64,000 bases of DNA from CAYUKK01 sp964445305 (GTDB lineage: Bacteria; Acidobacteriota; Aminicenantia; Aminicenantales; UBA8522). The notes beneath the pieces were generated by a model. It saw only the letters and a list, made by a program, of their open reading frames with translations. It had not been told where the DNA came from and did no database searches. Positions 23,963 through 33,099 of the stretch are shown one piece after another (position 1 is the stretch's first letter; every line of letters starts with the position of its first letter). The stretch lies in NCBI GenBank assembly GCA_964445305.1, contig CAYUKK010000020.1:16416-80415 (forward strand). The letters are read 5' to 3'. The translations under genes and the position numbers were made by a program.

Positions 23963-26900
23963 CTAAAATCCGGGGAAAAAGCTGAGCTGGAAGACCCAGT
24001 CCTTGTTCGGTCGGTCGAACGGTTTAACGGCATTGAAACCAAGGATCAGATAACCGAAAACGTTGAAGCGAAGACCAACGCCAGCGCTCGAAACGGGTTT
24101 TCGAGTCCCGTTGAGAAACGTAGGCTTGGCTGCATTTTCCCAGGCCACACCCCAATCATAGAAGAAGACCATGTCCACCGGGAAGACGCCGTAGTATCCC
24201 TTGCCGATGCCGAGCACCCGGAAAAGAGGAAAACGGAGTTCAGCATTCCCGACCAAAATCTTGCTGCCATAAAGACGATTGAGATCGAAGGCGTTTGGAC
24301 CCGACAATTCCTCATAATTAAAAGAATAATAATCGTAACCACGGACGAGGCTCTCGTACCCGATATAAACAGGCCAGAGGCGCTCATCTTCCGCGTCTTT
24401 TCCGTAACGTCCGTAATGGAGCAAGCGGAAGGCGAGGGTGAAAGGCTTGGCCGGCACGAAATAACGCCGGTAATCAGCGAGGAGCGTCTGGTAAGAGATA
24501 GAGCCGATGGTCGGTGTAAGCTCGAGAAGGTAGCTCTGCCCCAGAATGGGACCTGTAGCCCCCCACAAAGCGCTGTCATAGACGAGAGCCAGGCTGGTGT
24601 AGAAAAAGTGGATGCTGTCGGGCGCGGGAAGTTGCTGGATGTCTCGAACGAGCTGCGTTCCGTCGTAAGCCGAAAACATCTGCGTGACGATTTCCTGGCT
24701 GAAGTCGATGTACTGGAAACCGCTCCGCATCTCGACACGCCGAACCTGGTTAAACGGGTAAGCGAGGAAACCCTGGATTTGATAATTTATCTGCCAATAG
24801 AGATAGTCCTCCTCGATGTAGACGGGCTCGCCGTAAAAATAGCCTGTACCGACGGAATAAGACCCAATGACATAAGGAATCCGACCGACGGCTCCACCCC
24901 AATTCAACCGCCGTCGGGAATTCTGGTAACTGAGGATGGCTGTGGCATCCTTGAGGCGACTGGAGACTTGAGCTAAGGTCCCCAGGCTGTGGTAGCCGAG
25001 CATATCGGACCAGAAGAGGGCCACCCCGCCGCCCGTATAGGTCCCAAAACGGTCGATGCCGACGCCCACCTGGGGCGGTGCCACGTAATCCAGGCTCAGC
25101 TTCGGCTTGTATTCAGACACGGGGAATTCCATCTGCTCGGGAAGCCCGAAAAGGGGGTTGCGGAGGAGGCCGAGAAGGGAGCCAGACGGCTCTTCCCGCG
25201 GCGGGAGAACAGAGAGGAGCTTCCCTTCGAACCGAGCTAATTCGGGTTTTCCGGCGAGGATTTCCTTTTCCTCAAGAGCATAGATGGAAAACCGGCCTTC
25301 TTCATAGGCAGAATAGATCATCCTCCCCGTCGCCGAGGCGACCGAAAGCGTCGGGCTCAACTCGGTGATACCACTCACGCCCGTGTAGAGGTTGGTCACC
25401 TGGAAAATATTCCCTGAGCTCAATTCAAGCCGGTATACATCCGGCTTGCCGCTGACATCAGAGACAAAATAGAGGCTTCGCGAGTCGGGAGACCACTGGG
25501 GGTTGATGTTCTTGGCGCCGTTAAACGCCTCAACACGGGTGATTTTGCCTGATTCCGGGTCAATGAGGGCCAGCTCGTAATCGCCGTAGCTCAGGAGCGA
25601 AAGGTCAGTGCCGAAGCGGTCGGTGACGAAGGCGATGGCCCGGCCATCGGGCGACCAGGCAGCTTGGAGGTCAGCAAAAGGGTCGTCCGTCAGCTGTTTC
25701 AATCTCCCTGAGCCAAGGTCATAAACATAGAGGTCAGTCTGTCCCCTGGACAGGGCGGTGAAAACGATGTGTCGGTTGTCGGGCGACCAGGAAGGGTTAA
25801 AAATTTCATCCAGGTTCGAGAAGGGGATTTCATCGATTATCTTCTCCCGCTCGACATCATAAAAAGTCAGGATGGGCTTGCCCTTGCTAACTGCGCCAAA
25901 AACGAACCTCTTCCCCTGCCCATCCCACGCTCCAGAAGACCGGATGAACTGGATGCTCTCGAACTCTGGGTCGACAGCGGTTTCGGTAATCTTTTTCTTG
26001 ATGGAACCGGTCTTGGGGTCGGCGAGGTAGAGGTCGATGGAAAACAGATCCCGGGTGGAGAGGAAGATGATGTCTTTCCCGTCCGGACTGAGAGCCGGGG
26101 CAACGTTATACGGGTTCATCTCCGTCCCTTTGAAAATGACTTTGGCTGTTAGGCTGGGGACCTCGGTCTGGGAGACAAGCGGCTCATACCTTTTCTTATA
26201 GGCTTCGAGCCATTCCTTGGACAGGGTTTCGTAATTTACACCAAGAACTCTTGTCATCACGCTTTCCAGGTCGCCAACTCGGCCCACGCCCTTGAGGAGT
26301 CGAGCGATCGTCTCATCTCCCCACTTGCCCGTGATGTAGGCTAAGAGGCCGTGGCCGTAACGATAGGGGAAGTATTTGTAAGGATTGTCCAGCTTCTTGA
26401 TCGGAGGAATCTCCTTTCTCTGGGTGGCGTCCCTCATCCACATGGCCGTTTGAGCGTCGACCGACCCAATCGACAGATATTCAGACATCCCCTCAATGAA
26501 CCACAGGGGAACACGCATGGCGGTGGAGCCAGCGTAGCCACCAGGCCGCCCCTGGGAGGTAATATCAAACTGGAAGGCGTGGACGAGCTCATGGCCGATG
26601 ACATGGTCGGTTTCGGCAAGCGACGACCCGACGGGAAGGATGATCCGCCGCTTGAAAGCCTCGGTGACGCCACCCGTTCCTTCTGAGATTAAATCTGGAA
26701 TGGCGGTCGTCTGCTGGAAATGGGTCGAGCTGGAATAGAGGATGAGGGGCTGGCGACCTTTGAGTTCATGGTTGAGGATCCGGCTTAGCCGAGAATACCA
26801 CCGCTCAGCCATGCGAGCGGCATGGTTGGCCATGGCCCCGAACTCAGGATAATAATAGATGTCAAAGTGTTTCGTCTTGAGGATTTTGAAGTCAAAATGC

Positions 26901-27019
26901 TCATACTGGACCTTGTTCCGGCCAAAGTACTGGGCCGTTGCACTCAAGGCGAAAAAGCTGAGGCAAAGAAAAGCCGCCATGAGGCTGGCTATCCCGCGAC
27001 GATATATCTTTGGCTTCAT
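23963..27019 (-). CDS. Gluzincin-like metallopeptidase / TolB-type beta-propeller / outer-membrane beta-barrel fusion
   Basis: A 1018-residue envelope protein. A signal peptide (ending LSATAQ, about 30) is followed by a peptidase-MA-like domain with H143-E-L-V-H147 and the third-ligand helix PLWFIEGMSEYLS. Next come WD40/PD40 propeller blades (about 300-600; repeated ALSPDGKDIIF, SWSPDNRHIVF, AWSPDGRAIAF, QWSPDSRSLYF). The last 350 residues are beta strands ending in a terminal aromatic (FQLSFFPGF), as in BamA/TamA-type barrels. The metallopeptidase would lie in the periplasm, tethered to the outer membrane. GGAGGAAACA precedes the ATG. The substrate is unknown. Confidence 0.85.
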   Translation of the reverse strand: MKPKIYRRGIASLMAAFLCLSFFALSATAQYFGRNKVQYEHFDFKILKTKHFDIYYYPEFGAMANHAARMAERWYSRLSRILNHELKGRQPLILYSSSTHFQQTTAIPDLISEGTGGVTEAFKRRIILPVGSSLAETDHVIGHELVHAFQFDITSQGRPGGYAGSTAMRVPLWFIEGMSEYLSIGSVDAQTAMWMRDATQRKEIPPIKKLDNPYKYFPYRYGHGLLAYITGKWGDETIARLLKGVGRVGDLESVMTRVLGVNYETLSKEWLEAYKKRYEPLVSQTEVPSLTAKVIFKGTEMNPYNVAPALSPDGKDIIFLSTRDLFSIDLYLADPKTGSIKKKITETAVDPEFESIQFIRSSGAWDGQGKRFVFGAVSKGKPILTFYDVEREKIIDEIPFSNLDEIFNPSWSPDNRHIVFTALSRGQTDLYVYDLGSGRLKQLTDDPFADLQAAWSPDGRAIAFVTDRFGTDLSLLSYGDYELALIDPESGKITRVEAFNGAKNINPQWSPDSRSLYFVSDVSGKPDVYRLELSSGNIFQVTNLYTGVSGITELSPTLSVASATGRMIYSAYEEGRFSIYALEEKEILAGKPELARFEGKLLSVLPPREEPSGSLLGLLRNPLFGLPEQMEFPVSEYKPKLSLDYVAPPQVGVGIDRFGTYTGGGVALFWSDMLGYHSLGTLAQVSSRLKDATAILSYQNSRRRLNWGGAVGRIPYVIGSYSVGTGYFYGEPVYIEEDYLYWQINYQIQGFLAYPFNQVRRVEMRSGFQYIDFSQEIVTQMFSAYDGTQLVRDIQQLPAPDSIHFFYTSLALVYDSALWGATGPILGQSYLLELTPTIGSISYQTLLADYRRYFVPAKPFTLAFRLLHYGRYGKDAEDERLWPVYIGYESLVRGYDYYSFNYEELSGPNAFDLNRLYGSKILVGNAELRFPLFRVLGIGKGYYGVFPVDMVFFYDWGVAWENAAKPTFLNGTRKPVSSAGVGLRFNVFGYLILGFNAVKPFDRPNKDWVFQLSFFPGF

Positions 27020-27538
27020 TGTTTCCTCCGTCTTTTCTTGGCCGCTTTAATTCTTACTTTTCCTATCTATTATATCGAAATAATAAATTTTAAGCTACAC
27101 TCGCCCGGCGATTTTTCCTTTTTTATCTTTGACAGCGCAGCTCGCAAATTATTGGTCGCGTCCTTTTCTCCCTTCATATCCATTATAAACAAAACTCCAC
27201 CCATTATTAAGCAAATTTTGTGCCAAAATGGAGCTTTCTTTTGCCTTAGCCCCATGCCTCTATCCAGAAAGAAATGTCTTTACCCGAGGACACCTGTCAT
27301 CTAACGACAAACGGCGCGTTTCTTATCTCTTTTTCTTTTTTCTTTATCCTCGACTAAAATGAATGGATGGCGAGCATATGGACCTCCAATAAAATCGGCT
27401 ATGGTCTCGGCTATGAGTCAAGTACTTACGCGATGGCCCCAGGCCGCACGATCCGCCCCCGAAGGTCCTGCTGCCTCCAGAAGAGCGGTTTCGCTTGAAT
27501 TTTCGATGCAGAGAAAAGATAATGCGAAGGAGATGCTC
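27020..27538. other. 519-bp intergenic region, AT-rich half next to the barrel gene
   Basis: It contains a minus-strand TATAAT at 27074-27069 as likely -10 box of the metallopeptidase-barrel gene, with a poor -35. The right half has short open frames but no ribosome site or family resemblance. I see no RNA gene or repeat. Confidence 0.5.
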
Positions 27539-27985
27539 ATGACCAAGAAAATTTTGGCGCCCCTATTTGTCGTCTGCTTGAGCTTCTCTTTTCTCCCCGG
27601 ACAGACAAACCCGTATGGTCTTGGCCTCATTGTCATTGAGCCCACGGGCTTGACAGGAAAAATCTGGTGGAGCCGGACGGCGCTGGATGCGGCCATAGGC
27701 TGGTCTTCCCTCTCCGGACACCGCCTCCACCTCCACGCTGATTATCTTTTTTATAAATATTCTCTTCATGCCGATAGCCGGGTCGATTTCTCCTTCTATC
27801 TTGGAGCGGGGGGCAAGGTCATCTTTGAGGAGCATGACAATGCCTGGTTCCGTTTTCCTCTGGGCATCGACTTCCTGAGCAAGAAGTCGCCCGTCAATGT
27901 CTTTTTTGAGGTCGTGCCCTCTTTCAACTTCAAAGAGCTCGACCTTGTGGGCGCTCTCGGCCTCCGCTACACCTTCTGCCGGTAG
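27539..27985 (+). CDS. Small exported protein, probable outer-membrane beta-barrel
   Basis: About 148 residues. The frame is open from 27359, but AAGGAG at 27527-27532 fits the ATG at 27539, from which a clean signal peptide begins (MTKKILAPLFVVCLSFSFLPGQ). The mature part alternates polar and apolar residues in strand-like fashion (LHLHADYLFYKYSLHAD, VDFSFYLGAGGKVIF, VNVFFEVVPSFNF) and ends GLRYTFC, which fits a small 8-strand barrel. The Cys-Arg end is atypical for a barrel. No family is recognised. It stands alone between the metallopeptidase and lipoprotein genes. Confidence 0.65.
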   Translation: MTKKILAPLFVVCLSFSFLPGQTNPYGLGLIVIEPTGLTGKIWWSRTALDAAIGWSSLSGHRLHLHADYLFYKYSLHADSRVDFSFYLGAGGKVIFEEHDNAWFRFPLGIDFLSKKSPVNVFFEVVPSFNFKELDLVGALGLRYTFCR

Positions 27986-28083
27986 GACGAGCCCGCCTTC
28001 AACCTGATCTTCCTTCAGAACCAGAGAAGGAGGCATCTTTTTTCCCGTGAGAAAAGCCAAACTCTTTTTAGGAATGGGTGACA

Positions 28084-28174
28084 CGGCGCCAGTCCCCGCA
28101 ACGCCCGGAAAGGCAGGGGCTCCCCACGGGGATGGGTGAGGCGAGGACGGACAGGGACAGACCGGGACAGGCGC
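28084..28174. other. Possible structured RNA element, 91 bp, closed by a 12-bp inverted repeat
   Basis: Arms GGCGCCAGTCCC (28084-28095) and GGGACAGGCGCC (28163-28174) pair at 11 of 12 positions. Inside are CCCC-AC-GGGG (28121-28130), a GCC/GGC stem and a wider CCCC/GGGG pair, so a branched fold is possible. It lies in a 307-bp gap after the small barrel gene and ends 47 bp before the -35 box of the lipoprotein promoter. No T-tract follows, so it is not a plain terminator. Confidence 0.4.
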
Positions 28175-28220
28175 CTTTCTCATCACGGAATTAGAGATGC
28201 TTGCATCCGAGAAAAAATCT

Positions 28221-28249
28221 TTGCACTGGGATGCTTTTTCTGTTATAGT
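28221..28249 (+). promoter_or_regulatory. Promoter of the lipoprotein gene
   Basis: TTGCAC (28221-28226), 17 bp, TATAGT (28244-28249). The ATG is at 28293 with GAGGAGG before it. Confidence 0.6.
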
Positions 28250-28292
28250 TTTAGCTGCCCATCCAAGGAAGGTTCTATCGAGGAGGAAAACA

Positions 28293-29288
28293 ATGAAGAA
28301 ATCTACCGCCTTAGTTTTGACCTTCTTTACCTTTTTCCTCTGGTCTTGCGCTAAGAAGCCCGCCGCTCCGCAGGCTGGAAGCGCCAAGGCAGAGGACATG
28401 ATGTCCCTTTTGCCCAAGGAGGCAAGAGGGATGATCATCGTCGACGTCCACAGGGCCATGGCGACAGAGGCAGCTCAAAAAATGCTTCAGGAGGACAAGA
28501 ATTACCAGAAATACCAGGAATTCATCCAGGAGACGGGCATTGACCCGAAAAAAGATGTATTTTTCCTCGCTGCCGCCATGGGTGGCGAAATCGGCAAGGA
28601 AGAAGCACAGCAGGGAGTCGCTGTTCTCAACCTGAAATACAACCGCGACCTCCTCGTGAGCAAAATCAAGAAAGAAGGCGCCAAAATCCAGGAGACTGAT
28701 TATAACGGGGTCCGCCTCTATCAGGGAATCCAGATGGAGGCGGAAGAAAAACCGGTGAGCGGGGCCTTCCTTGACGATTCGAACATCGTCGTCGGTAGCG
28801 ACCCCTTCGTCCGGGCGGTGATCGACGTCTACCAGAAGAAAGCAGACAACATCCTCAAGAATCAGGAAATGGCTGGCCTAGTCAAAGGGATGAACAAGAC
28901 GGCCATGGTTTACGGCGCTTTCCTCGTTCCGCCCGGTGCTCTGACCGAGGTTGCCTCCAAGAATCCTATGCTCAGCCCCTTCGAGAGCATCACTTCGGTG
29001 CTCCTTTCCTTCGATTATCGAGACAAAGTTTTTGAGGCGGAAATCAAAGCTCAAAGCGCCGACGCTGATAAGAACAAACAAATGGCCGATGCTTTGAACG
29101 GCTTCAAGGCTCTTGGCTCGGCCGCTGCGTCCAAGGAACCCGAATTGGCCGAGGTGCTCAATCGTTTGGAAATCGTCTCGACGCCGGAGCATGTCAGGAT
29201 TTCCATCTCCCTGCCCGAAACCCTCATCGACCACCTGAGCCAGAAGCTGAAAGCCAAGCCCCAAGAGGAAAAACAAGAGGAGAACTAA
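28293..29288 (+). CDS. Putative lipoprotein of unknown function
   Basis: 331 residues. GAGGAGGAAAACA before the ATG at 28293 and the promoter at 28221 fix the start; the frame is open 32 codons further upstream but that part is leader. The signal ends in a lipobox (FLWSCAKK), so the Cys at about 18 should be lipidated. The mature part (PKEARGMIIVDVHRAMAT, VAVLNLKYNRDLL, TPEHVRISISLP) resembles DUF3352-like proteins that model soluble substrate- or stress-related domains, but I cannot name a family with confidence. The gene converges on, and overlaps by 4 bp, the ABC permease gene. Confidence 0.75.
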   Translation: MKKSTALVLTFFTFFLWSCAKKPAAPQAGSAKAEDMMSLLPKEARGMIIVDVHRAMATEAAQKMLQEDKNYQKYQEFIQETGIDPKKDVFFLAAAMGGEIGKEEAQQGVAVLNLKYNRDLLVSKIKKEGAKIQETDYNGVRLYQGIQMEAEEKPVSGAFLDDSNIVVGSDPFVRAVIDVYQKKADNILKNQEMAGLVKGMNKTAMVYGAFLVPPGALTEVASKNPMLSPFESITSVLLSFDYRDKVFEAEIKAQSADADKNKQMADALNGFKALGSAAASKEPELAEVLNRLEIVSTPEHVRISISLPETLIDHLSQKLKAKPQEEKQEEN

Positions 29289-30073
29289 TCCTCGAGGTTG
29301 TATTCTTTCTGAGAAAAAAGCAAACAGGCCAGCCCCAGAAATCCGGCTGTAATGAGGAAGAGAATCAAGAGGGCAAGGCCGGGCTTCGTCGGCTCTAAGC
29401 GAAAGGTAAGGAAGGAAAACCTTCCGGAAGACGGAAGAGGGAGGAAAGATTTCAAGTAGTGGACGATGGCGAAGCGCTGGGTTGACCCCGGAAAATACTG
29501 GATGACGTTTTCCCAGCCAAAGCTGAAGAGAAGCCCGGCAAAGATGGATTTCCTCAGGAAGCTACCAAAAAAGGTGAAAAATGCTCCATAAGCCAAAAGC
29601 CCCAGGGTGAGTACCCCGAAATAGCGGCCCAGGACGGCAAGCCGTCTAAGCTCCCCGAGCCGGTCAAAGTTCAAGACAAGGAAGGAAGCGAGCAAGCCCA
29701 GTCCCACCATCGCGATGGGAATGACCATGTAGGCAGCATACTTGCCCAGAACCACTGCTGATTTGGGCAGGGGCCTGGTGACCAGGTAAGGAAGCGTTTT
29801 TCCCTCAACCTCCTCGGCGCAGACAGAAGTTCCGTAAAAAAGGGCCAGAATCAGGATGATGAATTGGAGGTAAAAAATCATGATGATGTTAGAAAAAAGG
29901 TAGAGGCCTTCCCTCAGTCCCCGGCCCTGGCCGAAGGCTTGATGGAACCTGATGATAATAGCCACGACGACAGGCAGGAAGCTCGCCACGAAGAACAACT
30001 TGGTCCGCCGTGACCTTCTCCCCAGAAAAAAGGCGAAGGAAAAAACACGGCCGAGAGCGCTCCAGAAACTCAT
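29285..30073 (-). CDS. ABC transporter permease (ABC-2 type), second of the operon
   Basis: A 262-residue inner-membrane protein with about six hydrophobic segments. SVCAEEVEGKTLPYLVTRPLPKSAVVLGKYAAYM is the ABC-2-like feature (the EE..TL...RPL motif of NatB/Nos-type permeases). It begins one base after the stop of its ATPase and is the last gene of a four-gene operon. Substrate unknown. Confidence 0.85.
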   Translation of the reverse strand: MSFWSALGRVFSFAFFLGRRSRRTKLFFVASFLPVVVAIIIRFHQAFGQGRGLREGLYLFSNIIMIFYLQFIILILALFYGTSVCAEEVEGKTLPYLVTRPLPKSAVVLGKYAAYMVIPIAMVGLGLLASFLVLNFDRLGELRRLAVLGRYFGVLTLGLLAYGAFFTFFGSFLRKSIFAGLLFSFGWENVIQYFPGSTQRFAIVHYLKSFLPLPSSGRFSFLTFRLEPTKPGLALLILFLITAGFLGLACLLFSQKEYNLED

Positions 30074-31000
30074 CTACTTTCCCACAAGATAATCAAAAAC
30101 CGCCTGCAAGTTATCATCGGCCGAGGTAATTTCCTCGACCCCGATCCTGTGCTCGACGATAAGAGAAAGAAGCAGGCTAAAGAACTTATCCCGGTTTCTC
30201 GTCTCGACGACCAGAGACCGCCCATCTGAGCCGAACATCAGCTTGAGGACATTCTCGTCGTTCATGAAAAGGCTGGCCAGCCGACGCGGCTCGGCGCAGC
30301 GGATGGAAATGAGGTGCGGATGGCTCTCGATGAGCTCGCGGATGTCCTGGACATCCCCCTGGGCAAAAACCTTACCCTGATGGATGAGGATAATCGTCGT
30401 CGTCAAAGCCTCGATCTCGGGAAGAATATGACTCGAAACGATGACTGTCCTCCCCTCCCGCTTGAAATCCTTGATCAACCGGATGAGCTTCCTTTTCCCC
30501 AATGGGTCCATGCCGCTGAGCGGCTCATCCAGGATAATCACCTCAGGGTCGTGGGCGATGGCCTGGGCCACCTTCAACCTCTGCCTCATCCCCCGGCTGT
30601 AGGCTCGGATAAGCCTATCCTTGTCCTGATAGAGGTCGACGATGTGGAGCGTCTTTTCCGCCTTCGCTCTTGCCTCCGCGGCCGAAAAGCCATGGAGCTT
30701 GAGCAAGCCGAGCAGGAATTCCCAGCCCGTTATTTCCTCGTAGAAAGAATCATGCTCGGGGCAGAACCCGACACGGAAAAAAAGGGCGGGGTTATTCTTC
30801 ACCCGCTGCCCGAAAATCGTGACCGAGCCGATGCTCGGCCGGAGCTGCCCGGTGAGCAACTTGAGGAGAGTGGACTTACCCGCGCCGTTGGGACCGAGCA
30901 AGCCCGTGATGCCCGGCTCTATTTCGAGGCTGACATCGCTCAGCCCGAGGACATTCCCGTACCACTTGGAAAGCCTTGCCGTGACGATGACAGCGCTCAT
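30074..31000 (-). CDS. ABC transporter ATP-binding protein, second of the operon
   Basis: A 308-residue ATPase with Walker A GPNGAGKST near residue 37, Q-loop region, signature YSRGMRQRLKVAQAIAHDP, Walker B VIILDEPLSGMDP and H-loop SSHILPEIE. The C-terminal 90 residues (IRCAEPRRLASLFM...) form the regulatory domain common in CcmA/NatA-type proteins. Its start overlaps the previous permease stop by 4 bp. Confidence 0.93.
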   Translation of the reverse strand: MSAVIVTARLSKWYGNVLGLSDVSLEIEPGITGLLGPNGAGKSTLLKLLTGQLRPSIGSVTIFGQRVKNNPALFFRVGFCPEHDSFYEEITGWEFLLGLLKLHGFSAAEARAKAEKTLHIVDLYQDKDRLIRAYSRGMRQRLKVAQAIAHDPEVIILDEPLSGMDPLGKRKLIRLIKDFKREGRTVIVSSHILPEIEALTTTIILIHQGKVFAQGDVQDIRELIESHPHLISIRCAEPRRLASLFMNDENVLKLMFGSDGRSLVVETRNRDKFFSLLLSLIVEHRIGVEEITSADDNLQAVFDYLVGK

Positions 31001-31863
31001 CGAACCACCTCAACTCCCCTGACCTTGCGGCGGAGGACAAGAACCGCGACAAGGCAAATGCCCACCAGAATAAGGAAAGAATACAGCCAGGAAACGGGAT
31101 AGGGAGGCTTCTGCTGGAAAAAGAAGGCGCCTGTTTGCTGGAGGTTTCTTTTGAGGGACAGGAGAACGAAGCCAGGCTTTCTGAAATTCTCGTAGAAAAA
31201 ACCGAAGAAAATATCCGAAGCAACATAAATAGCAAAAATAAGGATGGAGACGTACCTCCTGTTCCGGCTTAAAGAAGACAGGAGGAGGGTGTAGAGGCAA
31301 AAAAAGGCCGTTGTCAGAAGAGAGCTCGCCACCACAGCTGTCGGCAGCCAGGGATATGTCGCCAGGAAGCTAAAGCTTCCGGCAAAAAGCAGTTTGAAGA
31401 CGATGAAGAGAAGGCCGGGCACGAGGGTCAAGGAAAGAAGGAAGAAAACCAGGACAGCCATCTTCCCCATTAAATAATCTTTCTTCGCCAACGGACGCGC
31501 AAAATAAAGCTGGAGGGCGTTATATTTCAGGTCGTCAGAAATCAACCCCGCCCCGCTCACGAGCATGATCATGAGCATCATGAAAAGCAAGAAATCGCTG
31601 TTGAAATAAGTCAAAAAATATTTTGGGTTGACTTCGAGAACCCTCGGGCCGCGCAACATGGACTGAAAGTCCTCGACCCGCTCAGCGATATAGATGCCGA
31701 CAATAAAGGCAAAAGCCGGCCCAAACGCGCCGGCGTAGATGAACTTGAAATATTTCTTCTTGAAGGCGAGTCGGATTCCTAACCTGGTGATAGGCCACCA
31801 CGCCAGGCGCCTCGCCCGGAGCTCTCCCTCCCAGTGCGTGTAGCCCTTTTCTCGAATGGTCAT
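30997..31863 (-). CDS. ABC transporter permease (ABC-2 type), first of the operon
   Basis: A 288-residue membrane protein with six predicted helices. The segment MLVSGAGLISDDLKYNALQLYFARPLAKKDYLMGKM is the ABC-2 hallmark region (DD..NALQLYF.RPL). The N-terminus starts REKGYTHWEGELRARRLAW, as in NosY-like permeases, the E-x-x-x-R motif of this family. Overlaps both neighbours by 4 bp. Confidence 0.85.
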   Translation of the reverse strand: MTIREKGYTHWEGELRARRLAWWPITRLGIRLAFKKKYFKFIYAGAFGPAFAFIVGIYIAERVEDFQSMLRGPRVLEVNPKYFLTYFNSDFLLFMMLMIMLVSGAGLISDDLKYNALQLYFARPLAKKDYLMGKMAVLVFFLLSLTLVPGLLFIVFKLLFAGSFSFLATYPWLPTAVVASSLLTTAFFCLYTLLLSSLSRNRRYVSILIFAIYVASDIFFGFFYENFRKPGFVLLSLKRNLQQTGAFFFQQKPPYPVSWLYSFLILVGICLVAVLVLRRKVRGVEVVR

Positions 31864-32774
31864 CCGTCGGCTCCGACAACTTTGGCGAAAAGGTCTTCGA
31901 GAGAAGTCTGGCTGCGAACAAAATGGCGGACCTGGATTTTCTCCTCAGCCGCAATCCGAAAAACCTCCAGGATATCCATGTCCGAGGGAACGAAGAGGCG
32001 AAGGAGCTTATCCTCTGTCTCCTCGACCTTGCATCCGAGCTCGCCGAGCCTCATCTTGAATCCTTCTCCATCGCCTTTGATTTTGAGTTCGTAGAGCCTG
32101 AAGTCGAGACGCTTGAGTTCGCTCAGCTTTCCCTGAGTCACGACCAGGCCTTTGTTCAGAATAACGACTGAGGAGCAAACCGATTCGATATCGGAAAGGA
32201 TGTGGGAGGAAATCAAGACCTGGATGTCTTTCCGGGAGGAAATATCCTGGATGAGCTCGAGGATTTCCTGGCGTCCTTGGGGGTCGAGGTTGGAAGTTGG
32301 TTCGTCGAGAAAAAGAAGCTTAGGGTCATGGACGATGGCCTGAGCCAACTTCAGACGCTGCCTCATCCCGGCCGAGTAGGTTTCGAGGAGACGGTACCGG
32401 GACTCCCCCAGACCAACGTAGAAAAGGACTTCGTGGGCCCTTTTCATCGCCTCCTGGCGGGGCATCCCCGAAAGCTCCCCGAAATGAGCTGTGAACGTCA
32501 CGGCGTCCAGGCCAGGAATCAAGCAATCGTCCTCGGGCATATAGCCGACATACCGGCGAATGGAAGGCTGCTCCTGCTTGATGTCAAAGCCCAGAACCCT
32601 CCCTTCTCCCTGCTGGGGTGGCAGGAAGCCGAGCAGGATGCGAAGGAGGGTGCTCTTTCCCGCTCCATTGGGCCCGAGAAGGCCGGTCGCACCTTCCTCC
32701 AAGCTCAAGTCGATGCCGCGAAGGGCCGGGGTTTGGCCGTAGCTAAAGTGGATATTTTTGAGCTCGATGATCAT
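31860..32774 (-). CDS. ABC transporter ATP-binding protein, first of the operon
   Basis: A 304-residue ATPase heading the four-gene operon. Walker A GPNGAGKST near 34, signature YSAGMRQRLKLAQAIVHDP, Walker B LLFLDEPTSNLDP, H-loop SSHILSDIE. It is a paralogue of the second ATPase, so the operon encodes either two transporters or one heteromeric exporter. The C-terminal extension (VRHFVRSQTSLEDLFAKVVG) is typical of drug/lipid/antibiotic-type exporters. The ribosome site is weak. Confidence 0.93.
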   Translation of the reverse strand: MIIELKNIHFSYGQTPALRGIDLSLEEGATGLLGPNGAGKSTLLRILLGFLPPQQGEGRVLGFDIKQEQPSIRRYVGYMPEDDCLIPGLDAVTFTAHFGELSGMPRQEAMKRAHEVLFYVGLGESRYRLLETYSAGMRQRLKLAQAIVHDPKLLFLDEPTSNLDPQGRQEILELIQDISSRKDIQVLISSHILSDIESVCSSVVILNKGLVVTQGKLSELKRLDFRLYELKIKGDGEGFKMRLGELGCKVEETEDKLLRLFVPSDMDILEVFRIAAEEKIQVRHFVRSQTSLEDLFAKVVGADG

Positions 32775-33099
32775 GCTGCCCGTTCTTCTTCTCTCGTTTC
32801 TCTATCTTCTACGAAACTTGTCGGTCAAAGTTTCCTCTCGACGGCTTCTCCCCTCTTCGTCCAAGAAAAGCATGGACAGCACTCCGAACTCCCCACTGAC
32901 TCTTCTCCTCAAGGGGTGAACTTATCTTTCCAAGTTTCGGCTCATATCCCAAACGCGAAGCGACGGATGATTTAAGGCTAATACTATAAGGACGAGAAAA
33001 AAAGTTGTCAATCACCATCGATGGAGATTGGCTTTTCTTGACGGAATGATTCCTCCACACTACATTAAGAGGGCAATGAAATCTCGTCAGGGAGGAATC
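32775..33099. other. Intergenic region between divergent ABC operon and S9 peptidase
   Basis: Contains GAAACTT-N8-AAGTTTC at about 32812-32833, where the spacer holds TTGACC on the minus strand, the likely -35 of the ABC operon, so an operator is possible. Also AAGGGGTGAACTTATC near 32916, related to the palindrome family at 424 and 53463. The S9 promoter is at 33038-33066. Confidence 0.4.
33038..33066 (+). promoter_or_regulatory. Promoter of the S9 peptidase gene
   Basis: TTGACG (33038-33043), 17 bp, TACATT (33061-33066). GGGAGG lies in the leader before the ATG at 33100. Confidence 0.55.

Noticed and set aside
27359..27538. N-terminal extension of the small barrel protein
   Set aside because: AAGGAG and a clean signal peptide place the start at 27539; the upstream part has no protein character.
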